Source of the DNA: JAIXWP01 sp049318685
GTDB lineage: Bacteria > Bacteroidota > Bacteroidia > Flavobacteriales_D > Sanyastnellaceae
Direction of reading: 5' to 3'
Length of the DNA: 7,137 bases
NCBI GenBank assembly: GCA_049318685.1
Contig: JBMOFW010000148.1
Coordinates: 1-7,137, forward strand
The notes below the pieces were generated by a model, which was given only the letters and a program-made list of their open reading frames with translations, was not told the DNA's origin and searched no databases. Shown here one piece after another: positions 1 through 6,033 of this stretch. Made by a program: the position numbers and the translations under genes. Each line of letters opens with the position of its first letter. Within the stretch, counting starts at the first letter, position 1.

Positions 1-1
1 A

Positions 2-1537
2 ACGGATTATCGAAAAATTTCTCCAAGAGAATGGAATAATTTCTTCAACGTAATCATTGGGAATCACTTGACTTCTTCTGAAGAGTTTAGTGAAAAGCAT
101 CGCAGCACATTTGCTCTGCCGAGCCGTCTGACTCAGTTCAAGATATTTATGAAACGGGATGTATTGAGCAAATTGGCCAACAAACAATACATGTTGATCA
201 ATTTTCTCGAGGCGCCTGTATTGGCTTTTGTACTTTCACTTTTTATCAAGTATTACCCTTCGAGTACCAACGGTTTGTCAGAATACACTTTGCGTGAAAA
301 CCTCAATTTTCCGCAGTATTTGTTCATTTCTGTAGTCGTGTGTTTGTTCTTAGGACTGACAGTAAGTGCAGAGGAGATCATCAAGGATCAAAAAATTCTC
401 AAACGAGAAAAATACCTACACTTAAGCAAGGGCAGTTACTTGTTTTCGAAGATCAGCATCATGATTTTCATTAGCTTGATTCAAAGTCTGACATTCGTTC
501 TCGTGGGCAATTCCATTCTCGAGGTGAAAGGCATGCTTTTCCCGTTTTGGATGGTGCTTTTTTCCACCAGCGTTTTTGCCAATATTCTTGGATTAAATAT
601 TTCTGCATCCTTCAATAGCGCGAAGGTGATATACATCATTATTCCAATTTTAATCATTCCTCAACTGTTGTTTAGTGGCGTCATCGTGCGATTTGACAGA
701 TTGTTTCCTGCCATTAGCAATCAAGCGAGTGTACCTCTCATTGGCAATGTGATGACATCGCGCTGGGCTTATGAAGCGTTGGCTGTGCATCAATTCCGCA
801 ATAATGATTTCAATAAACTATTCTTTGAATATGAGCAACCACGTAAATATTGTGGATGGAAGAAAGACTATTGGATGAAGGAAATGGAAACCAAGGTCAA
901 CGAGGTGCGCAAAGGACTGGAGACGGGTCAGAAAGGGAAGGAGTTTTCCCGTTCATTGACCGTTCTGAGAAATGAACTTGAAAAAGAGGTGAATACCAAT
1001 TCGGAGTTTACTTTCTCTGCCTTCGATCAATTGGCTGAGCAGACGGTCAACACGGGTATACTCGCCGACATTGAGGTACGATTGGGGGAATTGGAACAAT
1101 ACTACATTCAAGCATATAATGCGGCGAATAAACAACGCGAATCAAAAATTGCTGAGATGACCGTGACTCCGGAGATGCGCACTGCTTATCTCAAACTTCA
1201 AGATGATCATTTCAATGAAAGTTTAGAAGATTTTGTGACCAATAAAAATGATCTCAAGAAAATCGTGGAGTATAAAGGAGAATTGGTTCAAAAACAGAAT
1301 CTTATCTATTTGATGCCGCAAGGCAACAATTTATTCCGCGCACACTTTTATGCGCCATCAAAACCCTTCTTTGGAAGACAAATCACAACGCTCAGCGCCA
1401 ATATCATGGTAATATGGATGATGTCAGCCATATTGGCTTGGGTTTTATTCATAGACGGATTCAGAAGATTCTTGGAATCTTTAGGCCACTTGCCCGAACG
1501 TCTACAATGGAAAAAGAAAGGGGAGAAGAAAGAATAG
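2..1537 (+). CDS. ABCG-like ABC transporter, permease half (5' partial, enters from left edge)
   Basis: C-terminal 511 residues of an integral-membrane ABC-2/ABCG-type transporter; the ATP-binding domain is expected upstream of the window. The frame is open from base 2, and the 22 codons before the TTG at 68 read as plausible protein (TDYRKISPREWNN...), so that TTG is an internal Leu. Numbering from base 2, six hydrophobic segments lie at about 64-84, 104-125, 147-172, 178-202, 208-230 and 466-486. ABCG-type landmarks are visible: a charged motif after helix 2 (ILKREKYLHLSKGSY, 132-146), LFSG at the end of helix 5 (about 223-226), and SRWAYEALAVHQF (253-265), which resembles the RYxxEAL..NEF segment after helix 5 in ABCG proteins. 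The loop between helices 5 and 6 is about 235 residues, highly charged and probably helical; in typical ABCG proteins it is much shorter. The substrate cannot be inferred. It ends in a Lys-rich tail and a TAG, 2 bp from the convergent gene. Confidence 0.87.
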   Translation, partial: TDYRKISPREWNNFFNVIIGNHLTSSEEFSEKHRSTFALPSRLTQFKIFMKRDVLSKLANKQYMLINFLEAPVLAFVLSLFIKYYPSSTNGLSEYTLRENLNFPQYLFISVVVCLFLGLTVSAEEIIKDQKILKREKYLHLSKGSYLFSKISIMIFISLIQSLTFVLVGNSILEVKGMLFPFWMVLFSTSVFANILGLNISASFNSAKVIYIIIPILIIPQLLFSGVIVRFDRLFPAISNQASVPLIGNVMTSRWAYEALAVHQFRNNDFNKLFFEYEQPRKYCGWKKDYWMKEMETKVNEVRKGLETGQKGKEFSRSLTVLRNELEKEVNTNSEFTFSAFDQLAEQTVNTGILADIEVRLGELEQYYIQAYNAANKQRESKIAEMTVTPEMRTAYLKLQDDHFNESLEDFVTNKNDLKKIVEYKGELVQKQNLIYLMPQGNNLFRAHFYAPSKPFFGRQITTLSANIMVIWMMSAILAWVLFIDGFRRFLESLGHLPERLQWKKKGEKKE

Positions 1538-1539
1538 AA

Positions 1540-1917
1540 TTATTTCAATTCTTCGACTTCGATCATTTTAAAAGGCACGTTGATGATCGCTTCATAATCT
1601 TCACCGGCTTCCAACATGTCTTCGTCATCTTGTTCGTAGTACCAATTGATGGTCACTTTATTATTGATTGTTTCCAATCGTTTGAACAAATCCAAAAGAC
1701 ATTTACTTGAACTGGTATTGAAATATTCTAGTTGAATATGGATCTCGGTTTCCGATTGAGGGGCTACCGCATATTTTTCTACCCAGTCGATCAAAGGCTT
1801 GTAAAACTCGAGTGAGTTTTCGGGAATTGAACGGCCTTTAATTTCGACAGCACCCTTTTCAGCATCCATTTTCACGGATGGAGTTTTCGGTGTAGGTCGA
1901 AGAATGATGTTTTCCAT
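1540..1917 (-). CDS. SiaC-family regulatory phosphoprotein (DUF1987)
   Basis: A 125-residue cytoplasmic protein, the usual length of the DUF1987/SiaC family. In Pseudomonas, SiaC is phosphorylated on a Thr by the kinase SiaB, dephosphorylated by the PP2C phosphatase SiaA, and binds a diguanylate cyclase in its unphosphorylated form. Family hallmarks seen here are GRSIPE (28-33), FYKPLIDWVEKYA (38-50), LEYFNTSSSK (63-72) and the acidic DDEDMLEAGE (97-106). Thr68 in YFNTSSSK falls at the same residue number as the regulated Thr of Pseudomonas SiaC. I chose the ATG at 1917 because the protein then begins with the family-typical MENIILRPTPKTP; the in-frame ATG at 2001 would add 28 hydrophobic residues unlike the family. 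No SiaA, SiaB or cyclase gene is in the window, so its partners must lie elsewhere. It converges on the transporter with a 2-bp gap and diverges from the methyltransferase. The family call is firm; a c-di-GMP role here is only inference. Confidence 0.93.
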   Translation of the reverse strand: MENIILRPTPKTPSVKMDAEKGAVEIKGRSIPENSLEFYKPLIDWVEKYAVAPQSETEIHIQLEYFNTSSSKCLLDLFKRLETINNKVTINWYYEQDDEDMLEAGEDYEAIINVPFKMIEVEELK

Positions 1918-1922
1918 GTGCA

Positions 1923-1951
1923 CAAAGTAAATACTTATCGCTACAAAGGTG
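1923..1951 (-). promoter_or_regulatory. Possible promoter elements for the SiaC-like gene
   Basis: Read on the minus strand, two one-mismatch matches to the Bacteroidota -7 element TAnnTTTG lie upstream of the ATG at 1917: CACCTTTG (plus 1944-1951) and TTACTTTG (plus 1923-1930). Neither has a good TTTG 19 nt further upstream. The first would give a leader of about 20 nt, the second an almost leaderless mRNA. No clear Shine-Dalgarno sequence precedes the ATG. The choice between them is not decidable from sequence. Confidence 0.3.
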
Positions 1952-1990
1952 TAAAAAAAAATGAAAGTGCGGCCACAAATTTCTGCTTTA

Positions 1991-1998
1991 TATCTTCG
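1991..1998 (+). promoter_or_regulatory. Probable -7 promoter element of the methyltransferase-ZIP operon
   Basis: TATCTTCG differs by one base from the Bacteroidota -7 consensus TAnnTTTG and lies 22 bp before the ATG at 2021, giving a short leader. The expected -33 TTTG is poorly matched (only AGTG near 1966-1969). The assignment therefore rests on the -7 match and its position. Confidence 0.45.
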
Positions 1999-2008
1999 CA
2001 TCTCAAAA

Positions 2009-2015
2009 AAGGTGA
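2009..2015 (+). promoter_or_regulatory. Ribosome binding site of the methyltransferase
   Basis: AAGGTGA ends 5 nt before the ATG at 2021. It is the only strong Shine-Dalgarno-like sequence I see before any gene in the window, and it fixes this start. Confidence 0.7.
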
Positions 2016-2020
2016 ATTAA

Positions 2021-2758
2021 ATGGAGAAAAGATGTTCTGATTGGTTCGAATCGTGGTTTGATTCTCCATATTACAAGATGCTGTATAGTCACCGCTCAGC
2101 CTCCGAAGCGGAATTGTTTATCATCAATTTACTCGCTCATATTCAACTTCCCCCGGGAAGTCACGTACTCGACTTGGCTTGTGGACGGGGTCGACACAGT
2201 CTACAAATGCACAAAGCCGGGTATAATGTGTTGGGAATCGATCTGTCCAAGGAGAGCATCGCTGAAGCGAAAGCTCTTTCCCAGCCCGGTTTGACGTTTG
2301 AAGTGGCGGATATGCGCTATTTCGAATTAAACCAACAGTTTGATGCTGTGATGAACTTATTTACAAGTTTTGGATATTTTGACGAAATGGCGGACAACAC
2401 CCTGGTTTTACAACGTATTCACAACCATGTTAAAACAAATGGGCTTTTTATTATGGATTTTTTCAATGCCGTTTGGGTGCAAGAACAAATGGTAGAAAAG
2501 CAAGAAATTCAACGAGAGCACATCTCTTTTCACATCTCCAAGCACATTGAAGATGACATTATGATGAAAAGCATTGATTTTTCTGATAATGGTAAAGAAT
2601 ATCATTTTGAGGAACATGTGCGATTGATCAAACCGAATACGCTCAAGACGATGATTGAAGAGGCTGGATTCAATATTGTGCGTACTTTCGGCAACTATAG
2701 CATGTCCGATTTCGACGAACACTCATCGGACCGCATCATTATCATAGCGACTAAGTAG
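2021..2758 (+). CDS. Class I SAM-dependent methyltransferase
   Basis: A 245-residue cytoplasmic methyltransferase with a Rossmann-like fold. Motif I, which binds S-adenosylmethionine, is VLDLACGRGRHS (49-60). The acidic residue that binds the ribose hydroxyls is Asp74 in VLGIDLS (70-76). FEVADMRYF and FDAVMNLFTSFGYF follow as the adenine-binding region and the motif IV strand, and GLFIMDFF fits the later core strand. The C-terminal part (from about residue 155) is probably the substrate-facing lobe and carries no motif I can tie to a substrate. No extra N-terminal domain is present; the N-terminus is short and Trp/Tyr-rich (DWFESWFDSPYYKMLY). The ATG has a good ribosome site 5 nt upstream. 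The stop TAG lies 1 bp before the ZIP start, so the two genes are in one operon and probably translationally coupled. Substrate unknown; a small-molecule methyltransferase is the likeliest guess. Confidence 0.91.
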   Translation: MEKRCSDWFESWFDSPYYKMLYSHRSASEAELFIINLLAHIQLPPGSHVLDLACGRGRHSLQMHKAGYNVLGIDLSKESIAEAKALSQPGLTFEVADMRYFELNQQFDAVMNLFTSFGYFDEMADNTLVLQRIHNHVKTNGLFIMDFFNAVWVQEQMVEKQEIQREHISFHISKHIEDDIMMKSIDFSDNGKEYHFEEHVRLIKPNTLKTMIEEAGFNIVRTFGNYSMSDFDEHSSDRIIIIATK

Positions 2759-2759
2759 C

Positions 2760-3533
2760 ATGGAATTACCAATTTATTACATGGTTGTGCTGTTTGCAGC
2801 GGCATTGGTGGGAGGAGCGCTTTTCATTATTTATCGAAAGCAAAGCAGTCAACAAATCAAACTTCTTTTGAGTTTTAGTGCCGCCTATTTATTGGGATTG
2901 ACACTATTGCATTTATTTCCCGAACTTTTTGAATCAGGCATCGAGCATGCAGGTTGGTATGTTTTAGGCGGCTTTATGCTTCAAGTTGTGCTCGATTTCT
3001 TTTCGCATGGAGTGGAGCATGGGCACGCGCATAGCCACGCCAATGCTGGCACACGCTTTTTGTTCACGGTAATGGCGTCGTTGTGGATTCATGCGTTTAT
3101 TGAAGGTATGCCTTTCGGTGGCGCCATGGAAGTGCACAATCACGTTCACGATCATGGCCATGCGCATGGTCACGTGCATGCACATGACCATCGCTCTTCT
3201 TTATTACTGGGAATTTCCTTACATAAAATAACGGAATCACTCGTATTCACAGCGCTGTTGATGAATAGCGGCGTGACATTGAAACGTTCCATTTTTTGGT
3301 TGGTGATATTCGGATTAATGGCTCCTATGGGCGCATTGACCAACCACTTCCTGATCGATTTGAATTTAGAGCATTTTGCTGATTTGACACCTAAAGTAAC
3401 GGGAGTGTTGATTGGTATTCTCCTGCACGTAAGTACCACCATTATTTTTGAAAGTGAAGAAGGGCATAAGTTCAATTGGGTCAAGTTTGCGAGCATCCTC
3501 GTCGGAATCGCCCTCGCCACCCTTGTCTCCTAA
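2760..3533 (+). CDS. ZIP-family divalent metal transporter (Zn2+/Fe2+ uptake)
   Basis: A 257-residue inner-membrane protein of the ZIP family, which moves zinc or other divalent metals into the cytoplasm. Eight hydrophobic segments lie at about 5-25, 34-53, 65-82, 100-120, 147-169, 176-195, 213-231 and 239-256. The transport-site motifs are in the expected helices: HAFIEG in helix 4 (His111, Glu115) and HKITES in helix 5 (His155, Lys156, Glu159). A first His cluster (HGVEHGHAHSH, 83-93) sits in the cytoplasmic loop between helices 3 and 4, as usual for ZIPs. A second, longer tract has ten His at every other residue (126-144) between helices 4 and 5, predicted periplasmic. The start is the ATG 1 bp after the methyltransferase stop; it has no ribosome site of its own, consistent with coupling. 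No metal-responsive operator is recognisable upstream of the operon. Metal specificity cannot be read from sequence. Confidence 0.93.
   Translation: MELPIYYMVVLFAAALVGGALFIIYRKQSSQQIKLLLSFSAAYLLGLTLLHLFPELFESGIEHAGWYVLGGFMLQVVLDFFSHGVEHGHAHSHANAGTRFLFTVMASLWIHAFIEGMPFGGAMEVHNHVHDHGHAHGHVHAHDHRSSLLLGISLHKITESLVFTALLMNSGVTLKRSIFWLVIFGLMAPMGALTNHFLIDLNLEHFADLTPKVTGVLIGILLHVSTTIIFESEEGHKFNWVKFASILVGIALATLVS
3135..3191 (+). repeat. In-gene CAY-NNN dinucleotide-codon repeat encoding (His-X) tract
   Basis: Nineteen codons in which every second codon is CAC or CAT, giving His at residues 126 to 144 of the ZIP protein in an H-X-H-X pattern. The DNA is rich in CATG, GCAC and CACGTG-like short palindromes as a result. 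It is a coding low-complexity tract, not an intergenic repeat, and could change length by slippage. Confidence 0.8.
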
Positions 3534-3556
3534 TCCCCCTCTTTCCTCACTCCTAA

Positions 3557-4855
3557 TTACTCCCAAGTAACGTTGGCCGTTTGTTCTTTTTCATCGCGAA
3601 TGAATCGCACCACCGTGGTCTGTCCTTTTTCGAATTTTCCCAAGGCTTCCATGTAACTCATCATGTCGGTCACTTTGTGATCACCCAATTGAATGACGAT
3701 ATCGCCTTGTTTTAGCCCAGCTTTGGCAGCGGGTTTGCCTTCACGGGTGCCGTCTATACGCATACCTTCACCTCCGAACAAATAGTCGGGGATCACACCC
3801 AAAGTGACTTTGAAAGATGCAGCAGCCTCTTGACTTTCATCTTTGGTACGTTGGAAGGTGAGTTTTCCTTTGTCGTCCAATTGAGATACGATATTGAATA
3901 AGTAATTGGTGATATCAGTAACTCCGGCATAATTGATTTTATCCGCATCATCAGTTGGTTTGTGATAATCCGCGTGCTGACCTGTAAACAAATGAATGGC
4001 TGGAATACCAATATTGTAAAAAGAGGTATGATCGCTTGGACCTACACCGCTTTCTGAATACACATTTTTGAAACTAAACGTATTCGCATTGTCGAGGGCA
4101 ACTTTCCAACTGGGAGCGGTGCCTACGCCGCTAATGGCCAGCGAGCGCTCAGCATTCAATCTGCCAACCATGTCCAAATTGATCATATAGTTCATGTTGG
4201 AAATAGTGGGGTTCTTGCAGAAAAAATTACTCCCCCATAAGCCTTTTTCTTCACCACTAAAAGCAATGAAGAGATAGTTGTTGTTTTTCAAATTGGATGT
4301 TTTCAACTTAGCGGCTAAAGCGAGCATCGCACCAACTCCGCTCGCATTGTCATCAGCACCGTTGTGAATAGCGGGTTTGCCATCATTCGAAAGGCTGTTT
4401 TCATCGCCCCAACCCAAATGGTCGTAATGCGCCCCGATAACAACTGTGGAAGAAGCTCCATTGTCCATGTAGCCAATTACATTATTGCCAGAAATTTCCT
4501 TTACCAACCCCATGCCCAATTGGGTGCTGTCGCCCACCTGATGCACTTTTATTGGTGGGTGAGGGACAAATGTGAATGTCTGAGTCCAACCTCCACTAGT
4601 ACCCATTGGTGTAAGCCCGATATTCCTCATCGTCTGAATAATATAAGCTGCCGCATTCTTCTCAGATTCACTTCCAGTTGCTCGGCCTTCATATTCATCA
4701 GAAGAAAGCACTCGGATGACATCTTCACCAACGTTGGATGAATCCAAGTGAAATTCTAGCACATTTCTCCTTGGGGTGCACTGAAATGATTGGGAACTGA
4801 TTGCTACAACAAGAACGGTTGAGATGGCTAAAGTGCTATATCTGAAATTTTTCAT
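3557..4855 (-). CDS. Exported M28-family zinc peptidase with C-terminal PDZ domain
   Basis: A 432-residue exported metallopeptidase; M28 enzymes are mostly aminopeptidases using two zinc ions. Residues 1-25 form a signal peptide (MKNFRYSTLAISTVLVVAIS, then a small-residue cleavage region). Cys26 follows SFQ, which is not a lipobox, so a soluble periplasmic or secreted product is more likely than a lipoprotein. All metal and catalytic residues are present: His143 in GAHYDH, bridging Asp169 in GADDNASG, catalytic Glu202 and ligand Glu203 in SGEEKG, Asp228 in NLDMVGR, and His298 in YHKPTD. A PDZ domain occupies about 345-432, with its ligand-binding loop region at LFGGEGMRI and the typical AAKAGLKQGDIVIQLG (376-391). 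The enzyme should be active; the PDZ may bind substrate tails or regulate. It is a single-gene unit with its own promoter (4882-4912), convergent with the ZIP gene across 23 bp that contain no visible hairpin. Substrate unknown. Confidence 0.95.
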   Translation of the reverse strand: MKNFRYSTLAISTVLVVAISSQSFQCTPRRNVLEFHLDSSNVGEDVIRVLSSDEYEGRATGSESEKNAAAYIIQTMRNIGLTPMGTSGGWTQTFTFVPHPPIKVHQVGDSTQLGMGLVKEISGNNVIGYMDNGASSTVVIGAHYDHLGWGDENSLSNDGKPAIHNGADDNASGVGAMLALAAKLKTSNLKNNNYLFIAFSGEEKGLWGSNFFCKNPTISNMNYMINLDMVGRLNAERSLAISGVGTAPSWKVALDNANTFSFKNVYSESGVGPSDHTSFYNIGIPAIHLFTGQHADYHKPTDDADKINYAGVTDITNYLFNIVSQLDDKGKLTFQRTKDESQEAAASFKVTLGVIPDYLFGGEGMRIDGTREGKPAAKAGLKQGDIVIQLGDHKVTDMMSYMEALGKFEKGQTTVVRFIRDEKEQTANVTWE

Positions 4856-4881
4856 CGGAGGGTAAAATCTGGTGCAATTTA

Positions 4882-4912
4882 CAATTGTATGATGTACGAA
4901 GTGCGACTCAAG
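4882..4912 (-). promoter_or_regulatory. Promoter of the M28 peptidase gene
   Basis: On the minus strand CTTG (plus 4909-4912) is followed by exactly 19 nt and then TACAATTG (plus 4882-4889). This matches the Bacteroidota pattern TTTG-N19-TAnnTTTG with one mismatch in each element. Transcription would begin near 4875-4878, giving a leader of about 20 nt before the ATG at 4855. No Shine-Dalgarno sequence is visible in that leader. Confidence 0.6.
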
Positions 4913-4913
4913 T

Positions 4914-4921
4914 TACTTTTG
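4914..4921 (+). promoter_or_regulatory. -7 promoter element of the lipoprotein-hydroxylase operon
   Basis: TACTTTTG is a perfect match to the Bacteroidota -7 consensus TAnnTTTG. Transcription would start near 4925-4928, about 15 nt before the ATG at 4942. The -33 region (around 4891-4894, GATG) is weak. The element touches the -33 box of the divergent peptidase promoter, with one base between them, so the two promoters may compete or share a regulator. It also argues against translation from the TTG at 4885, which lies upstream. Confidence 0.55.
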
Positions 4922-4941
4922 CACTCCATATTTCGAAAGTT

Positions 4942-6033
4942 ATGCTTATTACCCGAATCCTTGTTTTTACAGTGTTAGTTTTTTCTGTTTCTGGGTGCAC
5001 AAAAAGAACCCAAAGTGTGCAGTCTCCCGTGAACAATGACGAGCCAATTCATTATGCGGACGAAAAACATTTGAAGAATGTGCGTCAACTTTCATTTGGA
5101 GGCAACAATGCGGAGGCTTATTGGAGTTTTGACGGAAAAAAATTGATCTTCCAAAGTGATAATCCAGGGTGGAACCTGGGATGCGATCAAATTTTCGTTT
5201 TGGATCTAAAGCGCGAACCGGACAGTACCAAACTCAAAATGATTTCTACCGGAAAAGGCCGCACAACTTGCAGTTGGTTCATGCCCGACAATAAGAGTAT
5301 TCTATATGCGTCAACCCATTTGAAGCAGGATAGTTGTCCACCGGTTCCCAATATGGGCCATCGCTATGTATGGTCGCTGTATGATGCCTACGACATCTTT
5401 GTTGCCGATTTGAATGGAAATATTAAAAAGCAATTGACCACAGAGCCTCGCTATGACGCTGAAGCAACAGTGAGTCCGAAAGGCGACAAAATTATCTTTA
5501 CCTCTTTGCGCTCTGGTGATTTGGAATTGTATACCATGAACTTGGATGGTACTGGAGTGAAGCAAATTACAAACACCCCAGGTTATGACGGGGGCGCATG
5601 CTTTAGTCCGGACGGTACCAAAATCGTTTGGCGGGCATCACGACCTAAATCGGAAGAAGAACTCAAAGCGTATAAAGATCTATTGGACAAAGACATGGTT
5701 GAACCTACCAATTTGGAAATTTGGGTAGCCAATGCGGATGGCAGTAATGCACATCAAGTGACCAATTTAGGAAAGGCGAATTGGGCACCTACATTCACCC
5801 CCAAAGGCAACAAGATTATTTTCTGCAGCAACTACAAGAGCGAGCGTGGCTTTCCATTCAATTTGTACATGATCAATATCGATGGATCTGGCCTAGAACA
5901 ACTCACGTTTGATGATGCATTTGATTCATTCCCAATGTTTTCTCCTGATGGGAAAAAATTTGTTTGGTGCAGCAATCGCCATAACGGCCGCACTCGCGAT
6001 ACCAATATTTTCATAGCCGATTGGGTGGAATAA
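4942..6033 (+). CDS. TolB-like beta-propeller lipoprotein (PD40/WD40-like repeats)
   Basis: A 363-residue envelope lipoprotein. The ATG at 4942 gives a classic lipoprotein signal: MLITRILVFTVLVFSVSGC, with lipobox VSGC and lipidated Cys19. An in-frame TTG at 4885 would put 19 polar residues before it and lies upstream of the probable promoter. The mature protein carries six PD40-type repeats with the pattern (F/W)SPDGxKIxF at about 59-73, 111-125, 175-188, 219-233, 283-297 and 331-345, several followed by (L/I)Y.MN.DGTG..Q.T. This fits a six-bladed TolB-like propeller, a protein-interaction platform in the periplasm or on the outer membrane. A charged helical insertion (about 235-256, SEEELKAYKDLLDKD) interrupts the fourth blade. 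Six cysteines remain in the mature domain besides Cys19 (81, 110, 132, 220, 295, 343). Residues after Cys19 (TKRTQ) are basic, not the acidic surface-export signal known in some Bacteroidota. Its TAA overlaps the hydroxylase ATG. This is not true TolB: no N-terminal TolB domain and no tol/pal neighbours. Confidence 0.92.
   Translation: MLITRILVFTVLVFSVSGCTKRTQSVQSPVNNDEPIHYADEKHLKNVRQLSFGGNNAEAYWSFDGKKLIFQSDNPGWNLGCDQIFVLDLKREPDSTKLKMISTGKGRTTCSWFMPDNKSILYASTHLKQDSCPPVPNMGHRYVWSLYDAYDIFVADLNGNIKKQLTTEPRYDAEATVSPKGDKIIFTSLRSGDLELYTMNLDGTGVKQITNTPGYDGGACFSPDGTKIVWRASRPKSEEELKAYKDLLDKDMVEPTNLEIWVANADGSNAHQVTNLGKANWAPTFTPKGNKIIFCSNYKSERGFPFNLYMINIDGSGLEQLTFDDAFDSFPMFSPDGKKFVWCSNRHNGRTRDTNIFIADWVE

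Noticed and set aside
1918..2001. Extended start of the SiaC-like gene at 2001
   Set aside because: Adds 28 residues including a hydrophobic stretch that no SiaC/DUF1987 protein needs; the family-typical N-terminus begins at the ATG at 1917.
3135..3191. CRISPR-like or intergenic tandem repeat suggested by CATG/GCAC-rich DNA
   Set aside because: It lies inside the ZIP gene and is explained by alternating His codons; there are no fixed-length repeats or spacers.
2021..3533. Metallophore or other biosynthetic cluster
   Set aside because: Only one methyltransferase and one transporter are present; no synthetase, ligase or dedicated exporter is adjacent, so the idea is not supported.
3534..3556. 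Terminator between the ZIP gene and the M28 peptidase
   Set aside because: The 23-bp gap is pyrimidine-rich (TCCCCCTCTTTCCTCACTCC) and has no complementary arms to form a hairpin.
4760..4800. Possible lipobox in the M28 peptidase around Cys26
   Set aside because: The residues before Cys26 are Ser-Phe-Gln; Phe at -2 and Gln at -1 do not fit a lipobox, so an ordinary signal peptide is preferred.
4885..4941. TTG start at 4885 for the lipoprotein
   Set aside because: It would place 19 residues before a textbook lipoprotein signal and lies upstream of the probable -7 element at 4914-4921.
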